DNA of 38,267 nucleotides from Fidelibacterota bacterium (GTDB lineage: Bacteria; Fidelibacterota; UBA8477; JABMPR01): contig JABMOT010000157.1 of the NCBI GenBank assembly GCA_013202385.1, positions 1-38,267 on the forward strand. Reading direction: 5' to 3'. Each line of letters opens with the position of its first letter. The stretch's first letter is position 1. Shown piece by piece: positions 17,201-26,774 of the stretch. The notes beneath the pieces are model-generated. The model made no database searches. It saw nothing but the letters and a program-made list of their open reading frames with translations, and was not told where the DNA came from. A program made the position numbers and the translations under genes.

Positions 17201-18436
17201 TTAAAGCTGATCTGCCAGGTCTTGCTCGGCAACAAATCTTACTTGAATTTTGTCCAGCTGTTTGATTTCGTTGTATCCTACAACGATGGAGTACTCATAC
17301 ATCTGTTCTGCTTCCTGAGCAAATATCCTGAGCGCATCAACCCCGGGAATAGCAAATAAGAGTTGCTTAAAGTTTCCCTGATTATAATAATGTTCCCCTG
17401 GAGATGCAATGGGTCGAGGGAAAGAGTGATAAAAGACACGCTGATTTGGCGACTTCTCTGACCCCATTGTAATGATCGGAACTATGCGCCAATCGCCTCC
17501 GGCAATTTCTTTTGTGAAATCGGCATCGATATAGCCCAAATCCATAAATGAATGCCCTTCAAATGTTTCAGTTTTTCCCACCAGACCCGATCGAGTTCTA
17601 CTAAAGTGTTCAATCTCATCTATAATTCGTGGATTGATTCGGTAAGCAACCTTAAAATTAACCAGCACGCTATCTGGTTCAGCCTGTAGCCTGAGGGTGT
17701 GAATATCATGAATATTTGCCAGATACGGATCATAAGCAATGTCGTGCCACAGAGCTTCTAATTGGGCTCCCAACTTCATGGCTGATTGTTGCTCATATTT
17801 GCGCTGTAAATCCTCGTTCTCGTTCTTCTTTTTGGTGTTAAATAGTGTGGTCAGCTGATCACGAAGTGCTATTCCAGGCAGTGGAGCCACATCCTTAGCG
17901 GGTATATTAAGAACTGAACCCGGTGAACTTTCCGGGGCATCTTTTAGTCGTAAATTCTGTAAAACCCAGTTGCCCAATTCACCTTTCCATGTCAGTAATT
18001 TTGTATAGGGGAGAACTTCTTCAAAGCTCGCAATAATCTGGGTATTTCTCAAAGCCAGTAAATCCATACGTACCGTAAGTTCGCCTTCCAGATAGACAAA
18101 GCTCCCAAGAACCAGATAGGTTTCATAGGCTGGATCAACTTGTCTGTGAAAAACAGATTTCCAGATAAGATCCTGCAATTTATGGGGTCGGTCAACCAGA
18201 TCAGCCTGGAAATCTGGAATAATATAGCTATGAAGATATTCGCTATCTGTCAGTCCCGATTTTAGAAAACCTGGAATACCCTGTGAAAGCCAACCTTGAT
18301 CTGGCCGTGGACTAACATCCTCAAAGGGTTCGATAAAGATCAAAATATTCCTTTTGGAGACTGGCAAAATTTCCTGTGCGGAAGCCTGGGTGGCAAAGAG
18401 TCCCAAAATAATGATACTGATCAGCGTCTTATTCAT
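17201..18436 (-). CDS. Secreted protein of unknown function, TolB-N/FlgO-like N-terminus
   Basis: A 411-residue protein with a clear signal peptide: MNKT, a hydrophobic run, and ASA/QE at the likely cleavage site after residue 20. It is probably periplasmic or on the outer membrane. Residues 30-60 read ILIFIEPFEDVSPRPDQGW and continue with SQGIPGFLKSGL. This resembles the 'LPFENLS.D.....ADGL...L' start of TolB-N, FlgO and CsgG-type proteins that build a small regulator-like fold in the periplasm. A charged linker (KKKNENEDLQRKYEQQ) at about 203-218 separates a C-terminal half that I do not recognise. No catalytic motif is visible. The similarity is by eye only. The function is unknown; a structural or envelope role is the most I would suggest. 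Confidence 0.7.
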   Translation of the reverse strand: MNKTLISIIILGLFATQASAQEILPVSKRNILIFIEPFEDVSPRPDQGWLSQGIPGFLKSGLTDSEYLHSYIIPDFQADLVDRPHKLQDLIWKSVFHRQVDPAYETYLVLGSFVYLEGELTVRMDLLALRNTQIIASFEEVLPYTKLLTWKGELGNWVLQNLRLKDAPESSPGSVLNIPAKDVAPLPGIALRDQLTTLFNTKKKNENEDLQRKYEQQSAMKLGAQLEALWHDIAYDPYLANIHDIHTLRLQAEPDSVLVNFKVAYRINPRIIDEIEHFSRTRSGLVGKTETFEGHSFMDLGYIDADFTKEIAGGDWRIVPIITMGSEKSPNQRVFYHSFPRPIASPGEHYYNQGNFKQLLFAIPGVDALRIFAQEAEQMYEYSIVVGYNEIKQLDKIQVRFVAEQDLADQL

Positions 18437-18535
18437 AGTGTCCCCAAATTATCCAGATTGCTTGCCAGGAAATTAATTCTCAGCCTGCCAAGTATGCAAG
18501 CGCCAATCCAGGCCTCTGATACGGAATGCCTCGAT

Positions 18536-20251
18536 TCAACTGTTTCTGGTTATTCTCGCCCAACTATCCCTCAAAGAGACGATTCGATTAAAAACCGGTT
18601 TTTCTGGGGTTGTGTCTTTATCGACACTAAAATATCCCACCCGTTCAAATTGGAATCGTTCGCTAGCTTTCACTCCCAGCAGAGATGGCTCCACCTTGGC
18701 ATGTTCAATAATTTCAAGTGAATCAGGATTTAGGTGGGAAGTAAAGTCTTCTCCCTCCTCAACCTTATCCGGATGTTCTACACTGAAGAGCCGGTCGTAG
18801 AGACGCACTTGAGCATCGATTGCATGATCGGCGGAGACCCAATGAATTACCCCTTTCACACGACGGTCCAAAGGCTGCTTCCCCAAGGTATCAAGATCAA
18901 TGCTACAGCGAAGTTCAACGATATTGCCTGCTTCATCCCTGATAGCGGATTCACACTTGATGATGTAGGCGTAACGCAATCTGACCTCCGTTCCCGGAGC
19001 CAAACGAAAATATTTTTTGACGGGAACTTCCATGAAATCATCGTGGTCGATGTAAAGCTCTCGTGTGAAGGGGACGATGCGATTTCCAGCAGTTTCATCT
19101 TCGGGATTGTTCACAGCCTCAAGATTCTCAATTTTATCTGCTGGATAATTTTCGATGACCACTTTGAGTGGCTTGAGGACTGCCATAACCCGGGGGGCAA
19201 CTGCGTTCAAATGCTCACGAACATGATTCTCCAGAATGGTGACATCAACCACACTGTTATTTTTTGAAACTCCAATATATTCACAAAATTTGCGGATTGA
19301 TTCTGGTGTGTAACCTCGACGTCTCAAACCAGAAATGGTGGGCATTCTTGGATCATCCCAACCGCTCACATGACCCTCATTTACCAGTGTCAGGAATTTA
19401 CGTTTACTCATCACCATATAAGTCAAATTCAGGCGGGCAAACTCAATTTGTTGCGGGTGGTGGATCTCTAGTTTTTCACAGAACCAATCATAGAGCGGGC
19501 GATGATTTTCGAACTCCAAAGTACAGATCGACTGGGTAATACCTTCAAGAGAATCAGACTGGCCATGGGTAAAATCGTACATGGGATAGATACACCATTT
19601 ATCTCCCGTGCGATGGTGATGATCATGCAATATTCTATAAATCACAGGATCCCGCATGGTAAAATTTGGATGAGCCATATCGATTTTGGCTTTCAGCGTT
19701 TTGCTCCCATCAGGAAACGCTCCGGCGCGCATCCCAGCGAAAAGGTCAAGATTTTCTTTAATACTGCGATTCCGATAGGGGCTGTGCTTCCCTGGCTCAG
19801 TGAGAGTGCCTCGGTATTCCCTGCCTTCCTCAGCGCTAAGTTCACAAACATAGGCCAACCCAGCTTTGATCAATTTGACTGCCCATGCATAGAGCTGTTC
19901 AAAATAATCCGACGCGTAATACTCACGATCCTCCCAATCAAAACCCAACCACTTTATGTCCGCTTTGATGGAATCGACATATTCTGACTCTTCCTTGCTG
20001 GGATTGGTATCATCAAAACGGAGATTGCACAAACCCCCGTACTTTTCTGCAAGACTGAAGTTAAGGGCTATAGATTTGGCATGACCGATATGCAAATAGC
20101 CATTGGGTTCTGGTGGAAAACGGGTATGGACGATTTGACCAAAACGACCGGATTTTAGATGGCCATTAATGATCTCCTCGACAAAATTAATATGCTTCTC
20201 GGGTGTTGAAGCTTGGTCTTCACCCTTTCCCAGATTTACATTTTCAACCAT
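18536..20251 (-). CDS. glnS: Glutaminyl-tRNA synthetase
   Basis: A 571-residue class I synthetase charging tRNA-Gln directly. [19 protein letters not shown] (42-60) holds [15 protein letters not shown] (77-87) is the GlnRS form of the glutamate/glutamine discrimination motif. VMSKRK (280-285) is the KMSKS loop in its GlnRS form. The two C-terminal beta-barrel domains for anticodon recognition appear complete, ending near the usual bacterial length (about 554). A good ribosome-binding site (GAGG, five bases before ATG) supports the start. It follows gltX in the same direction after 119 bases. GlnRS is patchily distributed in bacteria and is generally thought to have been acquired by transfer. 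Confidence 0.97.
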   Translation of the reverse strand: MVENVNLGKGEDQASTPEKHINFVEEIINGHLKSGRFGQIVHTRFPPEPNGYLHIGHAKSIALNFSLAEKYGGLCNLRFDDTNPSKEESEYVDSIKADIKWLGFDWEDREYYASDYFEQLYAWAVKLIKAGLAYVCELSAEEGREYRGTLTEPGKHSPYRNRSIKENLDLFAGMRAGAFPDGSKTLKAKIDMAHPNFTMRDPVIYRILHDHHHRTGDKWCIYPMYDFTHGQSDSLEGITQSICTLEFENHRPLYDWFCEKLEIHHPQQIEFARLNLTYMVMSKRKFLTLVNEGHVSGWDDPRMPTISGLRRRGYTPESIRKFCEYIGVSKNNSVVDVTILENHVREHLNAVAPRVMAVLKPLKVVIENYPADKIENLEAVNNPEDETAGNRIVPFTRELYIDHDDFMEVPVKKYFRLAPGTEVRLRYAYIIKCESAIRDEAGNIVELRCSIDLDTLGKQPLDRRVKGVIHWVSADHAIDAQVRLYDRLFSVEHPDKVEEGEDFTSHLNPDSLEIIEHAKVEPSLLGVKASERFQFERVGYFSVDKDTTPEKPVFNRIVSLRDSWARITRNS

Positions 20252-20370
20252 ACTTTCCTCAGTCCTGCTATTCGCGATCTAAACTCTTTTTTATAAAAAT
20301 AAATCAGCAAATAACATACATAAACGTCAACGCTATCGCCATGCTGAATTTATTGATTGTTGGGAAATGC

Positions 20371-21963
20371 TTAGGGTTGTCCGCTTGCCGCTATAAGTGC
20401 CCGGTCAATGCGATTCATGCAGCTGTCTTTCCCCAGAATTGCCATAATCTCAAACAGTCCGAATCCCACGCCCTTTCCAGTGAGCGAAACACGAACAGCA
20501 TGGACAAGCATACCCATTCCCACCTCCTCCTGTTCTAAGAAGGCGTGCATGTACGCCTCCATGTTTCCTGCAGAGAAATCTGAAACACCTGCAAGGGCCG
20601 ATCTGTATTTGACAAGCAGCTCACGTTGAGCATGGGCATCAACCAGGCGTTTGTGAAAGTCTTTTTCGTTATAGCTGATATTTTCATCAGCCTGAAAAAA
20701 CTCTTGATAATCCAGGATGTCACCTGCAAAGGAGATACGTTCGTTGGCAGCCTCAATCACAGCTTTTACCCTGATTCTGGTTTCATCAGTAACAGGTAAC
20801 TGCAGCATACCAGCTTTTTCAAGGAAAGGCAGGACCATTTCAAGTTTCTCGTCCATGGGTAAACGCCACATATAGCGACTCTGAACAGCAGTCAATTTTT
20901 GAGGATCAAAACTCGCTGGCGATTTGTTAATTCTTTCCAGTGTAAAATCCCTGATCATAGCCTCTCGGCTGAAATCCTCAGTCCGATCATCTAATGACCA
21001 ACCCAGGAGGAGGAGATAGTTTAGAATGGCGTCGGGTAGGAATCCAATCTCACGATAAAAGTCCACGATAACAGGATTGAAAGTCTCTGGAGAAGCTGGA
21101 AAACCAATTTGCTGGGCGATCTTTTCCCCATGGTCATACAAGACTTTGAAATCTCGATGCTTCAAATATTTGTCAAGTTTTCGTTTACTCAACTTATTTG
21201 AACTACCCGGTTCCGCCACAAAGGGTAGGTGGGCAAAAAGTGGTAAATCTAATCCCAAACTCTGACCAATGAATATTTGGCGAGGTGTGTTGGGAAGGTG
21301 TTCTATGGCGCGGATCACGTGACTGATTTCAAACTCGAAATCATCAACCACACTGGTAAGATGGTAGAGGCAAGAGCCATCCTGTCTCTGAATAACATGA
21401 TCTTGCTCCCCTGCCCACTCAAAGGACATGGGACCACGTATTATATCATGAAATTCGCATTTTCCTTCACGGGGCATTTTCAAACGTACGACGTAGTCCC
21501 GGCCATCAGATTCAAAACGACGCTCATCAGCCTTGGACTCAGCCATCCATGTGCGGGTATATGTGAATTGACATTTTTCCTTTTCGGCCGCTTGTCGTTC
21601 TGCTGCGAATTCATCGGCACGTGAATAGTCTTTGTAGGCATGACCGCTTTTCAGCAGTTTATCCACGGCACTATGATAAATATCTAATCGCTTCGATTGA
21701 AAATAGGGTGCGTGAGGACCGCCTATATCTGGACCCTCATCCCAATCAAGTCCCAGCCATTTAAATCCATCCATAATGGGCTTCAAAGCCGTTGTTACGT
21801 TTCGTGCTTGATCAGTATCATCGACACGTAAAATAAATTTCCCACCATGCTGTCGGGCAAAAAGCCAATTGAATAATGCGGTGCGTACGCCACCAATATG
21901 GAGATAGCCGGTAGGACTTGGTGCGAATCGAACGCGAACTTTGGGTTGTTTGGTTGGGGTCAT
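20371..21963 (-). CDS. gltX: Glutamyl-tRNA synthetase
   Basis: A 530-residue class I synthetase charging tRNA-Glu. VRFAPSPTGYLHIGGVRTAL (11-30) contains the HIGG form of HIGH. KLSKRK (257-262) is the KMSKS loop. The discrimination motif reads RVDDTD (46-51), where most bacterial GluRS have R-I/L-E-D-T-D. Two later blocks, SHVIRAIEHLPNTP and ILNYLLLLGWS, are typical of GluRS. The length is slightly above the usual 460-500. With glnS next to it, it is probably discriminating (Glu only), but the sequence alone does not prove this. No clear ribosome-binding site is seen. A repeat-like element lies in the 152-base gap upstream. Confidence 0.96.
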   Translation of the reverse strand: MTPTKQPKVRVRFAPSPTGYLHIGGVRTALFNWLFARQHGGKFILRVDDTDQARNVTTALKPIMDGFKWLGLDWDEGPDIGGPHAPYFQSKRLDIYHSAVDKLLKSGHAYKDYSRADEFAAERQAAEKEKCQFTYTRTWMAESKADERRFESDGRDYVVRLKMPREGKCEFHDIIRGPMSFEWAGEQDHVIQRQDGSCLYHLTSVVDDFEFEISHVIRAIEHLPNTPRQIFIGQSLGLDLPLFAHLPFVAEPGSSNKLSKRKLDKYLKHRDFKVLYDHGEKIAQQIGFPASPETFNPVIVDFYREIGFLPDAILNYLLLLGWSLDDRTEDFSREAMIRDFTLERINKSPASFDPQKLTAVQSRYMWRLPMDEKLEMVLPFLEKAGMLQLPVTDETRIRVKAVIEAANERISFAGDILDYQEFFQADENISYNEKDFHKRLVDAHAQRELLVKYRSALAGVSDFSAGNMEAYMHAFLEQEEVGMGMLVHAVRVSLTGKGVGFGLFEIMAILGKDSCMNRIDRALIAASGQP

Positions 21964-22057
21964 GAAATTGATTTACATCTTTCTTTAATTTAAAACTCAC
22001 TGCTTCACAGTCATTTCCATCGGGGTAGAGCGATCGGGCATTATTGCTTTTGATTAA

Positions 22058-22080
22058 GCTTCGACTCCGCTAAGCATGAC
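22058..22080. repeat. Dispersed intergenic repeat-like motif (TTCGACTCCGCT type)
   Basis: The segment GCTTCGACTCCGCTAAGCATG and the bases just after it sit in the 152-base gap between gltX and the FAH-family gene. On the other strand it reads ATGCTTAGCGGAGTCGAAGC, whose ends (GCTT and AAGC) pair. I recall near-identical sequences of the form 'GTCATGCTGAGCGNAGTCGAAGC' scattered between genes in many environmental bacterial genomes. Only one copy is in this window, so repeat status rests on that recollection. Confidence 0.4.
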
Positions 22081-22115
22081 ACTTTCAAATATTCACCTGG
22101 ATAGGGGTTGAGTCC

Positions 22116-22748
22116 TTAACTAAACCTTACAGTTCCCATGTGATGACCAGCCAGGTCCAGGCTCACCTCATCACCAGGTTTGAGGGTGCCGACGCCTTCT
22201 GGTGTTCCGGTGAAGATAAGATCGCCGGGTTGCAAGTCAGTATATTCCTCCAGGTAAGCAGGAATCTTTTCCAAGGGTAATATCATCTGACTGCTATCTC
22301 CCCGTTGGCGAACCTCTTGATTGAGCACCATGGTGAAGCGGATCTGGTTCAATAAAGGAATTTCCTTTATGGAGATAAAGCGAGAGACGATGGCGGCTCC
22401 GTCAAAGGATTTTGCCAGGGTCCAGGGCTTCCCTGAAGCCTTCAGTTCATTCTGAAGATCCCTTAGGGTCAGATCCAGTCCCAGTCCAATCCCGGTGATA
22501 AATGATCCTTTATCATTTCGATCCATGAGCACGATTATTTCTGTTTCATAGTGGACCTCTCCATGATCACGAAATAAGGTGTGGGTCGCGCTCAACGGCG
22601 ACAAGGCGTTTAAACCCTTCTGGAAAACCAGGGGGCGCGCTTCTACTGTATTCCCCAATTCCTCAGCATGTTTGGCATAGTTTCGGCCCAGGCACCAGAT
22701 TGTGCGTGGCTGAATCCCCTTTTCCTTTTCTGTAAAATCAAAAACCAT
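22116..22748 (-). CDS. Fumarylacetoacetate hydrolase family protein (YcgM/FAHD1-like)
   Basis: A 210-residue single-domain FAH-fold enzyme. These cleave or decarboxylate small beta-keto acids with a bound divalent metal. WCLGRNYAKHAEELGN (18-33) is the typical opening. The metal ligands are in VHYETE (E68 and E70) plus an Asp in GLDLTLRDLQN. K113 lies in WTLAKSFDGAA. The C-terminus has GDLIFTGTPEGVG, a hallmark of the family. The size matches YcgM and human FAHD1, which act on acylpyruvates or oxaloacetate, rather than the larger tyrosine-pathway enzyme. GAGGAA lies about six bases before the ATG. The physiological substrate is not evident from the neighbours. Confidence 0.9.
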   Translation of the reverse strand: MVFDFTEKEKGIQPRTIWCLGRNYAKHAEELGNTVEARPLVFQKGLNALSPLSATHTLFRDHGEVHYETEIIVLMDRNDKGSFITGIGLGLDLTLRDLQNELKASGKPWTLAKSFDGAAIVSRFISIKEIPLLNQIRFTMVLNQEVRQRGDSSQMILPLEKIPAYLEEYTDLQPGDLIFTGTPEGVGTLKPGDEVSLDLAGHHMGTVRFS

Positions 22749-22833
22749 GAGAGTTCCTCATCTATATAAAGTTTATTGAATACTATTTGATCGATACTTT
22801 GTAATCATCTTTGGCAAAATTATTAAGGCAGCG

Positions 22834-24660
22834 CTAGTTTAACGCTGCTTTGATTCGAGTTGCCATGGTTTGAGAAATTCCGGGAACGTGGGCAATTTCA
22901 TCAATACTGGCATTTTTCAAATTTTTCAAAGATCTAAAGTATTGAATCAACGCGATGCGCCTGCTTTGGCCAATTCCCTCGATATCATCCAGAACGGAGT
23001 GGACCATGGCTTTTCCCCTACGTTTCCTTTGGAAGGTAATAGCAAAACGATGGGCTTCATCACGAATCCGTCGCAACATAATAATTGACGGGCTGGTCTT
23101 TGGAATTCCCAGAGAGAGTGACTCACCTGGAAGAAAAACTTCCTCCAAACGCTTTGCCAGTCCAAGGAGGGGGATTCTCGCTAAGCCGAGTCGCTCCATG
23201 ACCTCAACAGCCGCACTGAGTTGCCCCTTCCCTCCATCCACGAGAATCAGGTCTGGTTCAGGAAGACCTTCAGCTTTCATCCGTGTATAACGACGATGAA
23301 TGACTTCCTTCATGCTGGCAAAATCATCAATCCCTGTCACGGTCTTTATCTGATATTTGCGATATTCTTTTTTCGCAGGTTTTCCATCGATAAAGCAAAC
23401 CATGGAAGCCACGGTTTCAGTTCCCCCAAGGTGAGAAATGTCAAAACCATCGATCCTCCGTGGTGGTGCATTCAGATTCAGATCTTCCTGAAGTGCACGA
23501 ACCATTTTGGGTACAATTTCTACTCTTTGAGCCTGCTCCAATGCCCAATCTTTCAGGACCAGCTCAGCATTCCGTTCAGCAAGATCTAAGAGGGTCTTCT
23601 TCTCCCCAATCTGGGGAATACCAAAATTGATCTTGGCTCCTGATACATCTTTAAGCCAGGCCGTGATCATATCAATATCTGCTATTTGATCTGGGACCAG
23701 TATTTCGCGGGGAATAAAGGAGGCATTTTCATAAACCCGGGTAATCATTCGACTCAATATACTGGGCAAATTTTCATCCTCTGTGCCGCGAAATCGAAAT
23801 TGTTCTTTCCCGATAAGTTTTCCAGCCCGGATACGGATCAAAATTCCACAGGTGAGATTATCCTGTCGGGCCACTCCCAGCACATCCCGATCCTCAAAAT
23901 CGCTCGTTCTTAGGCGCTGGCGACTTACGTAAGATCTGACTGCTTCCAACTGATCACGGTGGCGGGCAGCAAATTCGTATTCCATGTTTTTTGCTGCTGC
24001 CTGCATTTTTGAATCCAGATAGTCGTCGACATTGTCTGTGCGACCCTTAAGAAAATCTTCAACTTTGTAAATCATTTCCGCATATTCCTGCTTGCTGACC
24101 AGACCCTGACAAGGTCCATCGCACTTACCGATATGATAATCCAAACAGAGTTGAACTTTTTTTGCTGCCACCGATTCATCATCCATACGGTAATGACAGC
24201 TGCGGATGGTAAAGATACGCTTGATGACAGACAGGGCGGCCCTGAGTCCTTTGACATTGGTATATGGACCATAATAAATCGATCCATCCTTAACAATATT
24301 CCGTTCTACAAAGACTTGGGGGTAATCTTCATTGGTGATGCGAATGTATGGGAAGGTTTTGTCATCTCGGAGATCAATATTGAAGCGGGGACGATGCTGC
24401 TTGATAAGATTGGCTTCTGTTAGCAATGCCTCGACTTCAGTTCGGGTAACCAGAGTCTGGAGATCCCAGATGCGTTCTACGAGGCGTGCAGTTTTAGGAC
24501 TATCCGGCGTACCTGTGAAATAAGATTTGACCCGATTCCGAAGCACCTTGGCCTTACCGATATAGATAATTTTCCCGCTTTTATCGTAATAAAAATAGAC
24601 ACCGGGTTGGATCGGTAAATCCTTAAGTTTCGCTAGATAAGGTGCTACTGTGGCGGTCAT
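22834..24660 (-). CDS. uvrC: Excinuclease ABC subunit C
   Basis: A 608-residue nucleotide-excision-repair nuclease that makes both incisions around a lesion bound by UvrA/UvrB. The N-terminal GIY-YIG domain has GVYFYYD (20-26), IIYIGKA (31-37) and the Glu in TEVEALLTEANLIK. Four cysteines between about residues 150 and 185 are spaced C-x15-C-x7-C-x3-C, fitting the iron-sulphur site reported for UvrC. A UVR segment near 200-235 and the RNase H-like domain beginning RIDGFDISHLGG follow. The C-terminus ends in two helix-hairpin-helix motifs (IEGIGQSRRIALI, HVPGISQTMATRI). The length is normal. No obvious ribosome-binding site precedes the ATG. Confidence 0.97.
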   Translation of the reverse strand: MTATVAPYLAKLKDLPIQPGVYFYYDKSGKIIYIGKAKVLRNRVKSYFTGTPDSPKTARLVERIWDLQTLVTRTEVEALLTEANLIKQHRPRFNIDLRDDKTFPYIRITNEDYPQVFVERNIVKDGSIYYGPYTNVKGLRAALSVIKRIFTIRSCHYRMDDESVAAKKVQLCLDYHIGKCDGPCQGLVSKQEYAEMIYKVEDFLKGRTDNVDDYLDSKMQAAAKNMEYEFAARHRDQLEAVRSYVSRQRLRTSDFEDRDVLGVARQDNLTCGILIRIRAGKLIGKEQFRFRGTEDENLPSILSRMITRVYENASFIPREILVPDQIADIDMITAWLKDVSGAKINFGIPQIGEKKTLLDLAERNAELVLKDWALEQAQRVEIVPKMVRALQEDLNLNAPPRRIDGFDISHLGGTETVASMVCFIDGKPAKKEYRKYQIKTVTGIDDFASMKEVIHRRYTRMKAEGLPEPDLILVDGGKGQLSAAVEVMERLGLARIPLLGLAKRLEEVFLPGESLSLGIPKTSPSIIMLRRIRDEAHRFAITFQRKRRGKAMVHSVLDDIEGIGQSRRIALIQYFRSLKNLKNASIDEIAHVPGISQTMATRIKAALN

Positions 24661-24754
24661 GGGGAAAATCTAAAAGGAAGGAGTGGGAATGCTTGAGTTT
24701 TATTACCCGTTTCGTTGCTGATCAATATTTATAAAATGGCAATTATCAAGGATC

Positions 24755-25159
24755 TTAAACCTTTTCACACAGCTCAACAAGGACACCACCAGCCGATTTT
24801 GGGTGGATAAAAATGATACGCATTCTGTGGGCTCCCAATTGTGGCTCTTCGCTAAGCAGGTGAATTCCCGCCGCTTTCAACTTGATCACGTAGGCATCCA
24901 ACCCTTCTACTTCAAGTGCAATATGATGGAGACCAGGACCGCGTTTTTTCAGAAATTTTCCAACAGGTGAATCCTCTGAAAGTGGCTCCAGAATTTCGAT
25001 ACTGGATTCTCCAAGCTCAAAAAAATGCGTGTTGACCTCCTCTCGTTTGACGAGTTCAGATCCACTGTTGTTCAGTCCTAAAATATCCTCATAAAGCACA
25101 CGACTCTGCTCTGAATCAGAAGTGGCAACGGCAATATGGCTAATCCTTTTAATCTGCAT
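24755..25159 (-). CDS. mce: Methylmalonyl-CoA epimerase
   Basis: A 134-residue glyoxalase-fold protein that interconverts the (R) and (S) forms of methylmalonyl-CoA, linking propionyl-CoA and succinyl-CoA. It opens with ISHIAVAT (ligand H8). It continues with THFFELGESSIEILEPL (acid ligand E55 or E58), KKRGPGLHHIALEV (H78/H79) and GVLVELCEKV (E129). The ligand order and the KRGPGLHHI block are characteristic of this enzyme. It starts four bases after the dacB-like stop codon, so the two are coupled. No methylmalonyl-CoA mutase or propionyl-CoA carboxylase lies in the window. Confidence 0.93.
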   Translation of the reverse strand: MQIKRISHIAVATSDSEQSRVLYEDILGLNNSGSELVKREEVNTHFFELGESSIEILEPLSEDSPVGKFLKKRGPGLHHIALEVEGLDAYVIKLKAAGIHLLSEEPQLGAHRMRIIFIHPKSAGGVLVELCEKV

Positions 25160-25163
25160 CTAC

Positions 25164-26678
25164 TTAATCCATATCTGAGAGTAAGACTACGATTTTATCC
25201 TGTAGGTCATTTACTTTACTGGTGGGTATGGTGTAATGATTGATCATAATGGAGAAGATTATGGGTTCCCCAGATTGGGTCCAGGTATAACCACTCAATG
25301 ACCGTGCGTAACCGATGTAGCCTGTTTTGGCTCTCACATTACCTTCAGCACTACTTCCCAGGGCCCGCTTTCTGAGGGTTCCTGTTACACCTGACAAGGG
25401 AAAGGATTCAATGTAATAGCTTCGATAAGGATGATCCCACATCAACTGGAGCAGGGATATTGAAGTATTGGGTGAAACAAGATTATGCCTGGAAAGGCCT
25501 GAACCGTCACGCAATTGCAGATTTTGGGTGTCCATCCCCAACGAATCATAGAGCTGCATCTGAACTTTGCGACCTTCCCGTGAAGAGCCTATTTCTCCGA
25601 ATTCTGCCCCAAGTGTTTTTTGAAGTGTTTCTGCAATCAAATTCTGGCTGTCACGATTTACCTTCGAAATGATATCGGACATCGGGTGCGAATAATAGCT
25701 AAATAAAGTGGTGGTCTTGCTGTAATCCAGAGAGTCAGGCAAATCATCTGCATCAACCGGTGTGCCAGCCACCGAAATGCCTGCCTCTTCCAGACGTTCT
25801 TTTAAAACATGAACTGTAAAAAGGGTGGGATTGTGAATGGTAATGCCTTTTTCAACGATGCCGTTTTGGATGCGATAACCGCCGTTCATCCGCGCGTTGT
25901 TTGTTTCCCGCTCGCGGTTATAGTCCCATTTAATTGAAGTATCACTACTTACAGTAATAAGATCGTTTCGCAGATTCATATATGACGTCTTAGGATACCC
26001 CTCAACGATCACAGGATTGCCGATATGCAAAGAATCTGGCGTCAGCCTATAGTCAATTAAGTTTTCGCTATAAGAAAGTCCAGATATTTGGGCTGCATAA
26101 TAGTATGTCTCATCGTCCCAGGACCAGCCATAACCTAGGGCTTGATCATCGAATACATTGTCATCGCCAATAATAGTGCCGTTAATTGTTTTAATACCCC
26201 TGGCTTTCAGTGAATCAACAAAACAGACCATGACAGAATCATAATTTTTGTCATAGAAACGCCAAGACCATGAAGGGTCACCACTGCCCTGGATGATCAA
26301 ATCACCAGAAAGAACCCCCTGCTCATCAATCGATCCAGTAGTCACAAAATCAGTCTTATATTTATACTGTGGAGTGAGGAGGCAAAGCGCCGCCGCAGTT
26401 GTGTACATTTTCATATTGGAGGCGGGCGTGAACATTTTCGCCGAATTCCGTTCATAAATGACCTCTCCCGAAGTGGCATATTGAATCTTCACTCCCCACC
26501 AACCCATATCAGTCGGTGCCTGGTTTAATAAAGCATCTATCTGGTAAGCCACTTCTTGTTGGGCGTTACGCATGACAGCCTGCCTGGGAAGCGAGGTAGA
26601 AATTTGTGAATGTGTACTGCAAGTCCAAAAAACTATACTCACTATCCCAATCATGGCGATTTTTGACTTTATACCCAA
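25164..26678 (-). CDS. dacB: D-Ala-D-Ala carboxypeptidase/endopeptidase, PBP4 type (S13)
   Basis: A 504-residue peptidase of the S13 (PBP4/DacB) family, trimming or cleaving peptidoglycan peptides outside the cytoplasm. A basic start and hydrophobic run (about residues 6-20) form a signal peptide. FWTC does not fit a lipobox well. The catalytic triplets are SNMK (S87, K90, the Ser-x-x-Lys), SQN in KVNRDSQNLIAETL, and KTG in RAKTGYIG near the end. GDLIIQGSGDPS and LRDGSGLSRHN are typical S13 blocks. The start is a TTG at 26678, with AGGAG about eight bases upstream. It sits between the epimerase-family gene and mce, which fits a peptidoglycan-related group. Confidence 0.93.
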   Translation of the reverse strand: MGIKSKIAMIGIVSIVFWTCSTHSQISTSLPRQAVMRNAQQEVAYQIDALLNQAPTDMGWWGVKIQYATSGEVIYERNSAKMFTPASNMKMYTTAAALCLLTPQYKYKTDFVTTGSIDEQGVLSGDLIIQGSGDPSWSWRFYDKNYDSVMVCFVDSLKARGIKTINGTIIGDDNVFDDQALGYGWSWDDETYYYAAQISGLSYSENLIDYRLTPDSLHIGNPVIVEGYPKTSYMNLRNDLITVSSDTSIKWDYNRERETNNARMNGGYRIQNGIVEKGITIHNPTLFTVHVLKERLEEAGISVAGTPVDADDLPDSLDYSKTTTLFSYYSHPMSDIISKVNRDSQNLIAETLQKTLGAEFGEIGSSREGRKVQMQLYDSLGMDTQNLQLRDGSGLSRHNLVSPNTSISLLQLMWDHPYRSYYIESFPLSGVTGTLRKRALGSSAEGNVRAKTGYIGYARSLSGYTWTQSGEPIIFSIMINHYTIPTSKVNDLQDKIVVLLSDMD

Positions 26679-26774
26679 TGTTGACTCCTGATCAGCTTCC
26701 GCTTAGGATTTTCTTCATTAAAAATGTATTGATTCTCCTCTGAGCCCGATAAAGTGCAAGACAGGAAACAGGGT

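Noticed and set aside
20252-20370. glnS promoter (TTGACG with AT-rich downstream sequence)
   Set aside because: No -10-like hexamer lies at 16-18 bases, and the Bacteroidota-type TAnnTTTG element is not matched.
25164-26678. Lipoprotein signal in the PBP4-type peptidase
   Set aside because: FWTC does not match the lipobox; an ordinary signal peptide explains the N-terminus.
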